A stretch of DNA of 64,000 nt from Nitrospiria bacterium (lineage in GTDB: Bacteria; Nitrospirota; UBA9217): positions 1-64,000 of the forward strand of contig CAKKPG010000044.1 of NCBI GenBank assembly GCA_919901555.1, given 5' to 3'. The notes beneath the pieces were generated by a model. The model had not been told where the DNA came from. It did no database searches and worked only from the letters and a program-made list of their open reading frames with translations. This document shows positions 18,301 to 27,499 of this stretch, piece after piece; position 1 is the stretch's first letter; every line of letters begins with the position of its first letter. The translations under genes were made by a program, and so were the position numbers.

Positions 18301-20808
18301 GTTGCGATCGGCCAGACGGGTTTGGTGGAATTGTCGTCTTTCGGCGGCGTTGACGTGAAGGCGCGGTTGACGACCGAAGACGGGGCCTTGATCGCTGAAA
18401 ACGACGACCGGCCCGATGACTGGAATTTCCATATCGCTGCGGCGCTGAAACCGGGAAATTATCGGTTATATGTCGAACCCGTCGGGTCCGGCCAGGGCGC
18501 CTGTAGCGTATCGGTCAGAGTCCCTAAAGAAGTGGAGAATAAAGCGCTCCTCCTGCCGACGAATACGAAGATAAAGCTCACGGATTCGGTCCAGCTTTTC
18601 CCGCTCACCCTGCCTGCCAAGGGAGAGCTGCTGATGCTGTCCGCACGGGCGCCGGAAAATGTCGGATTGGCGATCGAAGTCGCAGAGCAGGGCGGCTGGA
18701 AAACCATCGGATCGACATCAGGGCGCTTCGCCCATCTCGAAGCGCCCCTTCGCGAGCCCCTTGCACGACCGTCGAATGTCGCGTATCGCCTGCGCCTCTG
18801 GTCCATGGACCGGCGAGATACGGTTGTTGAACTCTCCGCGCTGTTCGTTTCTCCGCCTCAGTTCACCGAAGGGGACCTGAAAAAAGGCATCGACCTGTCT
18901 CTTGCCGGAGGGGCAGGATCATCCATTGCAGCCGCTGCAGTTCGGATTGAACGCGGCGGTTTGCTTCGCATACCTGAAGAATACCGGCGCCTGCGCTGGT
19001 CAGCAGATGCGCTCCGCCCATGCGAACGGCCGGAAAGCTTTCTGCCCGTTCAAGCAGGCTTTGTCTGGATCACAGAAGAAACAGCGCCGCGCAGCTCGGC
19101 GCCCGCTGTCCGGGCGGAGCGAGCGGGCCTGGGACCAGGCGAGGACAAGGCCATCCAGATCAGGATGCTCGGCCGGGAAAAGGTGCTGTGCGATCTTTCC
19201 TACGACGGGCGAGGTCCTGTTCTTCTCATTGCTTCATCGCGCATCGGACGGCCTGCTGTCGAGCTGATCGAGGGCAGCAGTGAAGCAGTAAATATCGACC
19301 GGCTTGTCGTGGGAAAGCACGGCTCTCTCAGCGTGGCGCTCCATCCGAAAAATCCTACTGCACGGCTCTGGCCGGCCTCTTCTGCTGAAGAACCCTTTGA
19401 AGTACGGCTTATGCAGATAGGGTTTCCTGCGCCGGAACCCGTTTCCGGCAAAGAAGGTCTGAACGGCGCGATCGAGGGAAAGAAGGCGCGAAGGTATGAA
19501 CTTTCGAAAGGCAAAAAACGCATACGGCTTTCTCTGGGAGAAGGCCTTGTTGCGGCGCTGCTGAAGGGCGATGCCGTCGCGAGCGTTCATTGGGCTGAAG
19601 GTAATTCATTTACGGAAACCCTCGAAACAGATGCCGACCGCCTGCTTCTGCTTCACACGCGGGATGGTGAGGACCATTATGCGATCGAATACGCTTCCCT
19701 GACAAAGGACTTATTCACTCGCTCTCTTGCGATCGGTGAGCCTTTTGAGCGGGTCATGCAGGACTCAGGAAGAATGCGAATGTCCATTGCCGCGGGAAAA
19801 ATACCCGGAGACAGCCGCAGGTCCCTGCATGTCAGGGGTGGCAAGAACGCGGTCTTTACGGACAATGCCGGCAAGGTCGTCGCTGGCAATGATATGGTGA
19901 TCGGAGAACAGGGCGGCGTGCTGGTTGTCGAGCATGGACCGGGCGTACTGCTGTCCTGGCTGGACAGGCCGGGAGAGGAGGCTGCCGATCTCTGGGCTAC
20001 AAGCGAGAAGCCCGAAAGGACGTCTGTAACGCTGCCTGCCCTGCTTTCTCTGGACGGCAGAATGCACGCTTACAAGATCGACACGGCCAAACCCGTCATG
20101 CTTCACGTGCGCAGCGCCACGCCCCTGGCAACGTACCTGGACCGCGGCGAGAAGCCGCCTGATGTCGAGGTCTATTCCCAGGGAGTCACGCTCGACGCCT
20201 ATCTGCCCAAGGGAGCCGCGGAGCTGCGGCTGCGGGCCCTTGCAGGAGGCAGCATGTCGGGACAGGTTGCTCTTTCCAGTTCCCCCGTCATTCCCACGGA
20301 CGAAGGCCTGGGGCCCGAGGTGCTGCTGGCGCCCGGCGCAGCGAGGCTGTTCTCTTTCACCGTCCAACAGGAAGGCGTGATCGGCGCCGGCGTGAAAGCT
20401 GATTCCGACAGCATTGACATGGAGATCCTAAATAGTGCCGGCGCGGTCATGAGCAAGGGCGTGGCCCAGATGCTCCGCCTGAAGCCGGGCGTTTACTTGA
20501 TGAAACTGCACGCCCCTGATGCCGCAGCGCCCGTAAAAGCACGGCCTGCGCTCGTGGGCCTCAGGATGCCGGATACAGGACCGCCGCCGGAGGAGATCAG
20601 GAAATATCTGTCTCCTGATACGGAAATGCCTTCTGCTTATTCGAGCCGCAGGAGCAGTGTCCCGCAGGACAGGGTTTACGAAAGCCCGGGCGAACCCGCG
20701 TATGACAGCCCGGCGCCTGCGCCGGAACCGGAGAACGGCGAAGGCATGAATGAGGGTGCTGAGCAGATGACCGAGCCGGGAAGCGGTGAAGGGGAAGAAG
20801 TTCAATGA
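15367..20808 (+). CDS. Giant secreted hypothetical protein of repeated beta-sandwich-like segments
   Basis: ~1813 aa; hydrophobic N-terminal signal; recurring 'PGxYxL'/'GDYxI' strands as in PPC-like domains; ATG 15367 has an AGGGAGG SD. Confidence 0.8.
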   Translation: MNVDRLLHYRRLSVLRSLVSFLLFFSCGFFADDLHAAPSSSPAVLSKTDLPARGRQESILTIRSFGRYAVTAKSDQGTGLQLIDRMAGPGTISGAAGERDGRLDLFLERGDYKIITSGHDKASGSVHLEAHSFPEKNAPQPPLLVEYKLTETELNDFEQASYWLEIRERKRVVLEAAGRNLADLRLWKDGAWLVDATPVITTVQPKTGQPLRVCRFTVDLEPGLYLLSAYGGSALPWAEDSGLHPFYLRSGIPQLGSVTRKRLLISPFGTDRFIVPGSSTYFRIELAEAREMSLQAGWTNGSDPFSNNGPVQNIQKNSSPPVAEMLTGGSKSATHIVTLSGEAGTPYVFQHFESNYRYSFQGTGEYWISSVHSGHPQDSVDATAVLVSGSDTYRTRPLFEQTIELDQATGYSRRANLLDTLTLFLKINAKGSYQILSQGATARFLIEPFLLSQPRDYAQPKARPDGSTWDLDAGYYVLTIQPEKKGIMDLIIRPASWLSWVWGKLDLNKGKTALPVRAAVRFPRVPLNRDLWYSVHLNHQPEVKTGLVVRSLPLNLIDPLPVTQLPDELMTVPFEVSEEGTLRAETEDGSLMDLSVDNGPWQKTCSVGAGRHSVSLRSAAKGTINYSLALEPRRLSTGTPLPALSQAALDSLPKFPVLTDSKPLYFDLDRNSSSTFNLRADKSELYQIQSTGLLATDGNLRSRTTPRFVRESQNGKGRNFFMRQYLHEGDYQITVASNGQSRGHLGLTMEKSGLIQAGFLTNRTPARLSLASGKAAAYQFIITKPGEYRLRAFGLGRTLKCRLEDKDGWPVVTPNSNADITRAFDKGRYRLIILPESTDVRIVTVIEPIQRPRRFKGHGPHQLPLAVTVDHTWMEPGSGKARRPDQWKFELPADGDVSIELSGEMQADLLRVNPDGTSKRAAFIPPARGWQGRLQAGSYRIDAASVRINNQAVYRVAVRPLPLMAGLSREVSTPSVLPVAIGQTGLVELSSFGGVDVKARLTTEDGALIAENDDRPDDWNFHIAAALKPGNYRLYVEPVGSGQGACSVSVRVPKEVENKALLLPTNTKIKLTDSVQLFPLTLPAKGELLMLSARAPENVGLAIEVAEQGGWKTIGSTSGRFAHLEAPLREPLARPSNVAYRLRLWSMDRRDTVVELSALFVSPPQFTEGDLKKGIDLSLAGGAGSSIAAAAVRIERGGLLRIPEEYRRLRWSADALRPCERPESFLPVQAGFVWITEETAPRSSAPAVRAERAGLGPGEDKAIQIRMLGREKVLCDLSYDGRGPVLLIASSRIGRPAVELIEGSSEAVNIDRLVVGKHGSLSVALHPKNPTARLWPASSAEEPFEVRLMQIGFPAPEPVSGKEGLNGAIEGKKARRYELSKGKKRIRLSLGEGLVAALLKGDAVASVHWAEGNSFTETLETDADRLLLLHTRDGEDHYAIEYASLTKDLFTRSLAIGEPFERVMQDSGRMRMSIAAGKIPGDSRRSLHVRGGKNAVFTDNAGKVVAGNDMVIGEQGGVLVVEHGPGVLLSWLDRPGEEAADLWATSEKPERTSVTLPALLSLDGRMHAYKIDTAKPVMLHVRSATPLATYLDRGEKPPDVEVYSQGVTLDAYLPKGAAELRLRALAGGSMSGQVALSSSPVIPTDEGLGPEVLLAPGAARLFSFTVQQEGVIGAGVKADSDSIDMEILNSAGAVMSKGVAQMLRLKPGVYLMKLHAPDAAAPVKARPALVGLRMPDTGPPPEEIRKYLSPDTEMPSAYSSRRSSVPQDRVYESPGEPAYDSPAPAPEPENGEGMNEGAEQMTEPGSGEGEEVQ

Positions 20809-20841
20809 AATAAGAGCGGAGTAAAATAAATCGGTCAACTC

Positions 20842-20925
20842 GTCATTGCGAGCGAAGCGAAGCAATCTCGTTCTTAATACGGCCGTGAAAGATTGAGATC
20901 ACCGCGTCGCTCCTCGCAATAACGG
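20842..20925. repeat. Palindromic intergenic repeat (GTCATTGCGAGCGAAGCGAAGCAATCTC…GAGATCACCGCGTCGCTCCTCGCAATAACG)
   Basis: Imperfect inverted repeat read directly; resembles a family widespread in environmental bacteria. Confidence 0.7.
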
Positions 20926-20988
20926 CCGATGGTATTTTTTCAAATCTGCCATCATTATCGACATAAGGATTTCCCAAGGAGAGCAACC

Positions 20989-23900
20989 ATGCCTAACGGT
21001 CTTTCAGGAACGCTTCTGTCTCTGCTGATTCTCGCCGCGCCCGTTGTCGCCCACGCTGAATCCCGGCAGACAGCAACGAATATCCGGCCAGAATTTGCTT
21101 CGGAGACCACGGTGATCCCCGAACATTTTCTCCGGCGTTGGGACCCGGTCACGATTTTCTTTTCCCGCGAACGGGGACGGAAGGAAGGCGGTCCTGAAGA
21201 CCATCCCAAAAAATACGTTACCGTGGACACGGACCATCCGGGTGCGTATCGCTGGATCGACGGCAGGACGCTCCAGTTCCAGCCCTCCGAGCCCTGGCCG
21301 TCGCTGTCGCGCTTCATCTGGACCGTGGACAAAAAGAGCACGGCGCTCTTCACCCTGATGGAAGCGCCGGTCTCCACGGAACCGTCCGACAGAGCGGAGG
21401 GACTGGAACAGGTGAAGAGCATCACGCTGACCTTTGCGGAGCCGCTCGATCCGAAGGCCCTGGCAAACATGGTATCGCTCGAATTGCGGCCCTTGCCCGG
21501 CGTAGGGTCCGATAAATCCCGATGGCTCACCAAGAATGACTTCACCTTCAAGGAGATCGAGCGGCGGTCGCGCACGGACAGAGCCTCGTACGTGCTGATT
21601 CTCAAGGAACCGATTCGCCCCGGGATCAGGACGATCGTGCGCATGCGCCTTGCGCTGGATGACAAGGAAACGGAATCGTTCCGGGAGTTTTCTTTCGCCA
21701 CTGCCGAGCCCTTTCGGGCCGTGGCCATGGGAGCGAGGGGGAGAAGATATCCTGTTACGCCCGAAGGCTCGCATTATACGCGGGAGCAGGCCATTCGCGG
21801 CGAATCTTCGGACCGGAGCATTGTGGTCGATTTTTCCTCAACGCCGGATTTGGATGCGGACGCACTGACGGTGACGGGAAGAAACCTCGTCAGGTTTACG
21901 CCTGCCGTAGCAAAGCTGGTGTACCGGCTCGAAGGAAGCCAACTGGTCGTCACGGGTGACTTTGCCCGTGATACACTATACAAAGTGTCGCTTTCGCCGG
22001 TTGCGGTCAGGGACCAGCGGGGAAAAAATCTTGAGATGAAGGGTGCGAGCGAGGTGTACGTATATTTTCCCCGCAGCCAAAGCTATGTCCGTATCAGAAC
22101 GGGACAGGGTATCGCCGAACGGCTCGGTAAGCAGATGATCCCCGTGGAAGGCAGAGGGGAAGAGCGCGTGGACCTGCGCATATATCCCATACCGTCGCTC
22201 GACCGGTCGTTCTGGCCATTTACGGGCCAGCCGCTCGAAACAGACGACGGTCGTCGCCCGCCCGGACCCGGTGAAGAGCCTGAACCTTTTACCGCGCCCG
22301 ATCAATCGCCCGGAGCAGCCGAACTGCTCCGCCAGATTTTCACGCTGGGCTCGCCGCCCGTATCGGCGCTCGTTTCGCTGCCGCTTAAAAAGGAAGGCGG
22401 TTCGGCGTCTTTCGGTCTTGATCTCACGCCGCACTTGGCAAAGCTTTCGGGAAAGGAACGGTCAGGTGCATATCTGATCGGCCTGCGCGATGTCGCAGCA
22501 GGAAGCAGGCGTTCGTGGATGCGGTTGCAGGTCACGGACCTGTCGCTCACGACGATCGAGGAGCCCGATGCGGTCAAATATATCGTCACGTCGCTTCAAT
22601 CGGCTCAGCCTGTTTCCAAGGCCCGAGTGCGCGTCGAAGGGACCCTGTACGATCACGGCAAAACAACATGGACGACCCTGGCAGACGGGACCACTGACGG
22701 TGACGGCATATTCCGCTGGCGCGCTCCGGGCCGCGACACGTCCCGCGAGCAAAGGTCCGTGCGACGTATCGTGGTGGAGAAGGACAAGGATATGCTCGTC
22801 CTCGATCCTGCAAATCCGCCGGATATGTATTACGACAACCAATGGTCCGTCGACCGGTCGCTCTGGCTCCAATGGACCCAGGAATCGCTTGCCGGCCGGG
22901 GGCCGCAGCCGCAGATAATGAGCCATATCTTCACGGACCGGCCCGTGTACCGTCCGGAAGAAGAAGTCCATATCAAAGGGTATCTTCGCAAACGGGATAA
23001 AGGACGTCTGCAGCCGGTCAAGACAACGGGTTGGCTGATCGTCGAAGGACCGGGTGATGTTTCCTGGAAATATCCCGTGGCCATGACCGACCTGGGCAGC
23101 TTCTACCATGACTTTTCGGAACAAGACCTTCCCACGGGAACGTACTCGGCCCATCTGGAAAACCAGGACCGCACGGAAAGCTACGGCCGGGTCACCTTCC
23201 AGATGGAGGCCTACCGGCTCCCGCTGTTTGAGGTGAACCTGCACGCGCCGGACCAGATTTCGCTGGATAAGGAATTCGAAGTCAAACTCGCTGCCACCTA
23301 TTACGCAGGCGGCAATGTCGGGGGCCAGCCCGTGGAATGGCGCGTAACGCAGTACCCCCTGGCATGGACGCCCAAGAAGCGGGAGGGGTTCCTCTATTCA
23401 TCGGACGGACGTTTTTCGCGGACCGAACGGTTCCAGGCGTCGCCCCGTTTAGAGAAGCAGGACACGACGGACGAGAACGGTTCCGCTTCGATCCTGCTGA
23501 ATCCCGCGCTGGAGCTGACGGCGCAGCCGCGGACCTACGTGGTCGAGGCAACGGTCACGGGAGCGGACGACCAGACGGTGACGGCCTCGAAGTCGGTCTC
23601 GGCGCTGCCTGCATTTGTGCTCGGCATGAAGGTCCCGCGCTATATCGAGCGGGCAAAGGAGATCACGCCGGAAATCATCGTCGTGGGTCCGGATGACACA
23701 CTGCTGGCGGGCAAGGAAGTGACGGTGCGGCTTCTGCGGCGGGAATGGCACTCGGCGCTCAAGGCCAGCGATTTTTCCGATGGCGTGGCCCGCTACGTGA
23801 CCGACGTGGTTGATGAAAAAGTTTCCGAAAGGACGGTCAAGAGCGCGGCGGCGCCGGTGAAGGTGACGTTTCCGGTCACCCGCGCCGGCGTATATGTCGT

Positions 23901-26802
23901 CGAACTGGAGGCCCACGACAAGCTGGACCGCGCGCAGGTCGTGCGCGTCGATCTCTACGCGGGCGGGGATCAGCGTGTGGCCTGGCCCAAGCCTGTTACG
24001 CGCGTATTCACCGTGACCCCGGACAAGGCAAAATACGATCCCGGCATGACTGCGTCGATCGTTCTGCAGAGCCCGTTCCAGAAGGCCCGGGCCGTTGCCG
24101 TCGTTGAAACGCCTGACGGCAACAAGTATCACTGGATCGACGTAGAAGGAGGCACGGCGGTCTTCAACATTGCGATCCAGAGCAATTACGCGCCGCGTTT
24201 GCCTGTTCATTTCATCCTGATGCGCGGCCGGTTGCCCGGCACCGGACCCGCTCCGGGAAGCGGCATGGATGCGGGCAAGCCGGAAACCATGGCTGCCACG
24301 GCCTGGCTCGACGTCAATCCTCTGGCGCACCAGGCGAAGGTGGAGCTCGAATATCCTCCCGTGGCCCGTCCGGGAGAAAAAATTAGGGTTGCCATCTCGC
24401 TCAAAGATCCTTCCGGCAAACCTCTCTCCGGAGAGGTCACGCTCTGGCTCGTCGACCAGGCCGTTCTGTCCTTGGGCAAGGAACAGCGTCTCGATCCCGT
24501 GCCTGATTTTATCAGGCAGGTCCATTCCTTCATCAAGGTCCACGATTCGCGAAACCTGGCCTTCGGCAGCCTGCCTTTTGCGGAGAACCCCGGCGGCGAC
24601 GAGGGCAAAGAAGAGGAGTCACTGCTCGAAAAGGTCACGGTGCGGAAGAATTTCAAGACCGTGCCGTACTATAATCCTCTCATCACCGTGGGTCCCGACG
24701 GAAAGGCGGTCGTGGAAATCACGCTCTCCGACGATTTGACGAACTTCAAGCTGCGCGCCAAGGCAGCGTCCGGATCCGAGCGTTTCGGCTTCGCCGTGGG
24801 GCACCTATCAGTGAGATTGCCGCTCATCGTGCAGCCGGCCCTGCCGCGGTTCGTGCGGCCCGGCGACGTTTTTACGGCAGCGGCCATCAGCAGGATTGTG
24901 GAAGGAAAGGATGGTCCGGGTGAAGCGGAGTATAAGGCGCAGGGAGCGAAGATCAACGGTCCCGCGAAACAGCAGTTGCAATGGACCGGGAGCAAACCGC
25001 TGCGCATAGAATTTCCCGTGGTAGTGGCTTCCCCTGCCTATACCGCGGAAGGCAAACCATCGGTCCAGAACGTAACGTTCACCGTCGGCGTGCGCAGGAA
25101 TTCGGACAATGCAAAGGACGCCTTCGAGGTCAAGCTGCCGATCCGCGAGGACCGGGGCCGGGTATCGAAACGGACGCTCACGGAACTGAAGCCTGCGGAG
25201 CCGCTCGTCATCGAGGCTCTGAAGGAAACGGCGCGTCCGGGCACGCTCACGCGCTCGGTGCTCGTCTCCGATCAGCCGGGCCTCATAAAGATGGCGGCAG
25301 GTCTCGATTTCTTTATGCATTATCCCTACGGGTGCACTGAGCAGCAGCTCAGCCGAGCCCGCGTGTATATGGCCTTGCGGAAATTCCGGTCGCTGCTGAA
25401 ACAGGAAGGTTCGGACAAGGACATGAAACGGACCGTAAACGAGGTCCTGAGCCTAATCCCGACGGTGATCGATGGGAACGGCCAGGTCGCGTTCTGGCCG
25501 GGGTCCCGGGGGTATGTCAGCCTGACGGCCTGGACCGTGCAGTTCCTGGTGGAAGCAAAAGAGGCAGGCTTCACGATCGATGAAAAGATTCTCACGCAGC
25601 TTACGAGCGCCCTTGAGCGGGCCTTGCGCTCCGACTACAGCCAGTTCATAGACGGAGAGTCCTTTGCCGAGCGGGTATGGGCGCTCCTCTCCCTGACCCG
25701 TGCGGGCAAATACAACTCAGCCTATGCTGCCGAGTTGGCGAGAAAGGCGCAGTACCTGAACCTCGAAAGCATTGCCGCGGTCCTCTATTCCTTCGCCCTT
25801 GCCAAACAGAACTCGTCCACGGCAGAGCAGCTCGAAAAGGCGCTCTGGGACGGCATTGTGGTGCGCCTGTACCAGGGCCGTGAAATGTACGGAGGCTTGC
25901 AGAAAGAAATAACGACGCGGAACAATCTGATCCTCCCGACCGAAACGCGCACCATAGCGCAGATGACCCGGGCTGTTGCGCGCTACGATGCGAAGAACCC
26001 GCGGCTTCCGCTGCTCGTCGATTCCCTCGTAACGCTCGGGCGGGACGACGGATGGGGGACCACGAACGCGAATGCGGAGGCGCTCCTGGCCTTGTCGGAA
26101 ATGCTCAAACCGCCCTATTCAGGCGCCAAAGCGGCCCAAGTCCGTGTCACGCTTGACGGAAAAGAGCAGACGATACGCCTGGGACCGGACCTTCCGCTGG
26201 GCTTTGTTTCAGGAACCGGCCCCGGGGCAGGGGAAGCGCTTCTTCAAAGCAAGGCAGGCCCGAGGCCTGTGGCCGTGCGCGTGGACACGTCCTATGTGCC
26301 TGCAGAAGACGGCAGCAAGGTAACTGCCCAGAGCAGCGGGTTCGTGGTGACCCGGGAACTGCTCCTGATAAAGAAAGATGGGCCTCCCGTAAAAATCCCC
26401 TTGACCGAAGCAGGCACGACGCAGACCTTCGCAGCGGGCGACATCGTGGAAGAACACGTGCAGGTCGTGAATCCCAAGGAACGCCACTACGTGGCCGTGA
26501 CTGTGCCGCTGGCGGCTGGCATGGAGCCGCTCAACCCGAAGCTCCAGACCGCGCCGCCCGAAGCCGCGCCTGCAGGAAAGATGACGCTCAACCCGACCTA
26601 TGAAGCCTATCAGGACGATCAGGCCGCATTCTATTACAGCGTGCTGCCCGCAGGGACCTATGATTTCTATTTCAGGACCAGGGCAACGGTAAGCGGTTCA
26701 TTCATCCAGCCGGCGGCCAAGGCGGAGATGATGTACGACGCAGCGATTTTCGGGATGTCGAATGGGGCGAAGATAGTCATTAGTGGAAAGGCGGGGGAGT
26801 AA
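20989..26802 (+). CDS. Alpha-2-macroglobulin family protein, secreted (A2M-2)
   Basis: Thioester 'FMHYPYGCTEQQLSRARV'; signal peptide 'LLSLLILAAPVVAHAES'; ATG 20989 preceded by AAGGAGAG. Confidence 0.93.
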   Translation: MPNGLSGTLLSLLILAAPVVAHAESRQTATNIRPEFASETTVIPEHFLRRWDPVTIFFSRERGRKEGGPEDHPKKYVTVDTDHPGAYRWIDGRTLQFQPSEPWPSLSRFIWTVDKKSTALFTLMEAPVSTEPSDRAEGLEQVKSITLTFAEPLDPKALANMVSLELRPLPGVGSDKSRWLTKNDFTFKEIERRSRTDRASYVLILKEPIRPGIRTIVRMRLALDDKETESFREFSFATAEPFRAVAMGARGRRYPVTPEGSHYTREQAIRGESSDRSIVVDFSSTPDLDADALTVTGRNLVRFTPAVAKLVYRLEGSQLVVTGDFARDTLYKVSLSPVAVRDQRGKNLEMKGASEVYVYFPRSQSYVRIRTGQGIAERLGKQMIPVEGRGEERVDLRIYPIPSLDRSFWPFTGQPLETDDGRRPPGPGEEPEPFTAPDQSPGAAELLRQIFTLGSPPVSALVSLPLKKEGGSASFGLDLTPHLAKLSGKERSGAYLIGLRDVAAGSRRSWMRLQVTDLSLTTIEEPDAVKYIVTSLQSAQPVSKARVRVEGTLYDHGKTTWTTLADGTTDGDGIFRWRAPGRDTSREQRSVRRIVVEKDKDMLVLDPANPPDMYYDNQWSVDRSLWLQWTQESLAGRGPQPQIMSHIFTDRPVYRPEEEVHIKGYLRKRDKGRLQPVKTTGWLIVEGPGDVSWKYPVAMTDLGSFYHDFSEQDLPTGTYSAHLENQDRTESYGRVTFQMEAYRLPLFEVNLHAPDQISLDKEFEVKLAATYYAGGNVGGQPVEWRVTQYPLAWTPKKREGFLYSSDGRFSRTERFQASPRLEKQDTTDENGSASILLNPALELTAQPRTYVVEATVTGADDQTVTASKSVSALPAFVLGMKVPRYIERAKEITPEIIVVGPDDTLLAGKEVTVRLLRREWHSALKASDFSDGVARYVTDVVDEKVSERTVKSAAAPVKVTFPVTRAGVYVVELEAHDKLDRAQVVRVDLYAGGDQRVAWPKPVTRVFTVTPDKAKYDPGMTASIVLQSPFQKARAVAVVETPDGNKYHWIDVEGGTAVFNIAIQSNYAPRLPVHFILMRGRLPGTGPAPGSGMDAGKPETMAATAWLDVNPLAHQAKVELEYPPVARPGEKIRVAISLKDPSGKPLSGEVTLWLVDQAVLSLGKEQRLDPVPDFIRQVHSFIKVHDSRNLAFGSLPFAENPGGDEGKEEESLLEKVTVRKNFKTVPYYNPLITVGPDGKAVVEITLSDDLTNFKLRAKAASGSERFGFAVGHLSVRLPLIVQPALPRFVRPGDVFTAAAISRIVEGKDGPGEAEYKAQGAKINGPAKQQLQWTGSKPLRIEFPVVVASPAYTAEGKPSVQNVTFTVGVRRNSDNAKDAFEVKLPIREDRGRVSKRTLTELKPAEPLVIEALKETARPGTLTRSVLVSDQPGLIKMAAGLDFFMHYPYGCTEQQLSRARVYMALRKFRSLLKQEGSDKDMKRTVNEVLSLIPTVIDGNGQVAFWPGSRGYVSLTAWTVQFLVEAKEAGFTIDEKILTQLTSALERALRSDYSQFIDGESFAERVWALLSLTRAGKYNSAYAAELARKAQYLNLESIAAVLYSFALAKQNSSTAEQLEKALWDGIVVRLYQGREMYGGLQKEITTRNNLILPTETRTIAQMTRAVARYDAKNPRLPLLVDSLVTLGRDDGWGTTNANAEALLALSEMLKPPYSGAKAAQVRVTLDGKEQTIRLGPDLPLGFVSGTGPGAGEALLQSKAGPRPVAVRVDTSYVPAEDGSKVTAQSSGFVVTRELLLIKKDGPPVKIPLTEAGTTQTFAAGDIVEEHVQVVNPKERHYVAVTVPLAAGMEPLNPKLQTAPPEAAPAGKMTLNPTYEAYQDDQAAFYYSVLPAGTYDFYFRTRATVSGSFIQPAAKAEMMYDAAIFGMSNGAKIVISGKAGE

Positions 26803-26834
26803 GAGTAAATTCTCACTTCTGATGGATTACCTGT

Positions 26835-27494
26835 ATGAATAAAGAAATAGAACCTCTTATCCCGAAACACGGCGGATACCGCAAGCTGAAGAGCTTTCAG
26901 CTCGCACAGCTTGTCTATGACGTAACGGTCCGGTTTTGCGGCCTGTACATAGACAAGCGCAGTCGCACGCACGATCAGATGGTGCAGGCGGCGAGGAGCG
27001 GAGTGCAGAATATAGCCGAGGGCAGCCAGGCGTCGGGGACCTCCAAAAAAACGGAACTCAAACTGACCAATGTGGCGAGGGCGAGTCTCGAGGAGTTGCG
27101 TCTCGACTATCAGGACTTCCTGCGCCAGCGGGAATTGCCCGAATTGTCTCCGGATCACCCGGCGCTGGTGCGCTTTAAGGCGAAGCGATGTTCATCGCTC
27201 GAGGACCTGCGCGCCTGGGTGGAGGAAGAAAAAGAAAAGCACTGGGACAAACACGGACGGACACGGACTGCCACGGAGGGGTCAAGAAAAAATCGGTCGT
27301 CCGTGTCGGTTGGTGATGGTCTGTGTCAGTCCGTGTCAGACTCTATGCTGGTCGCCAATGCAGCGCTTTCTCTGCTGAACCTTTGCTGTTATTTGCTTGA
27401 CCGCCAGCTTTCTGCTCAGGCAAAGGCTTTTGAAACCGAAGGCGGTTTCACTGAGCGGTTGTACCGGGTCCGGAGCGCGAAGCGAAAAAACTGA
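26835..27494 (+). CDS. Four-helix-bundle (23S rRNA IVS-like) protein with an inserted repeat
   Basis: 'MVQAARSGVQNIAEGSQASGTSKKTELKLTNVARASLEELRLDYQDFLRQR' and 'EGGFTERLYRVR'. Confidence 0.85.
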   Translation: MNKEIEPLIPKHGGYRKLKSFQLAQLVYDVTVRFCGLYIDKRSRTHDQMVQAARSGVQNIAEGSQASGTSKKTELKLTNVARASLEELRLDYQDFLRQRELPELSPDHPALVRFKAKRCSSLEDLRAWVEEEKEKHWDKHGRTRTATEGSRKNRSSVSVGDGLCQSVSDSMLVANAALSLLNLCCYLLDRQLSAQAKAFETEGGFTERLYRVRSAKRKN

Positions 27495-27499
27495 AAAAA

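Noticed and set aside
23449-24543. 364-aa antisense ORF in A2M-2
   Set aside because: Shadow ORF of a confident plus-strand coding frame.
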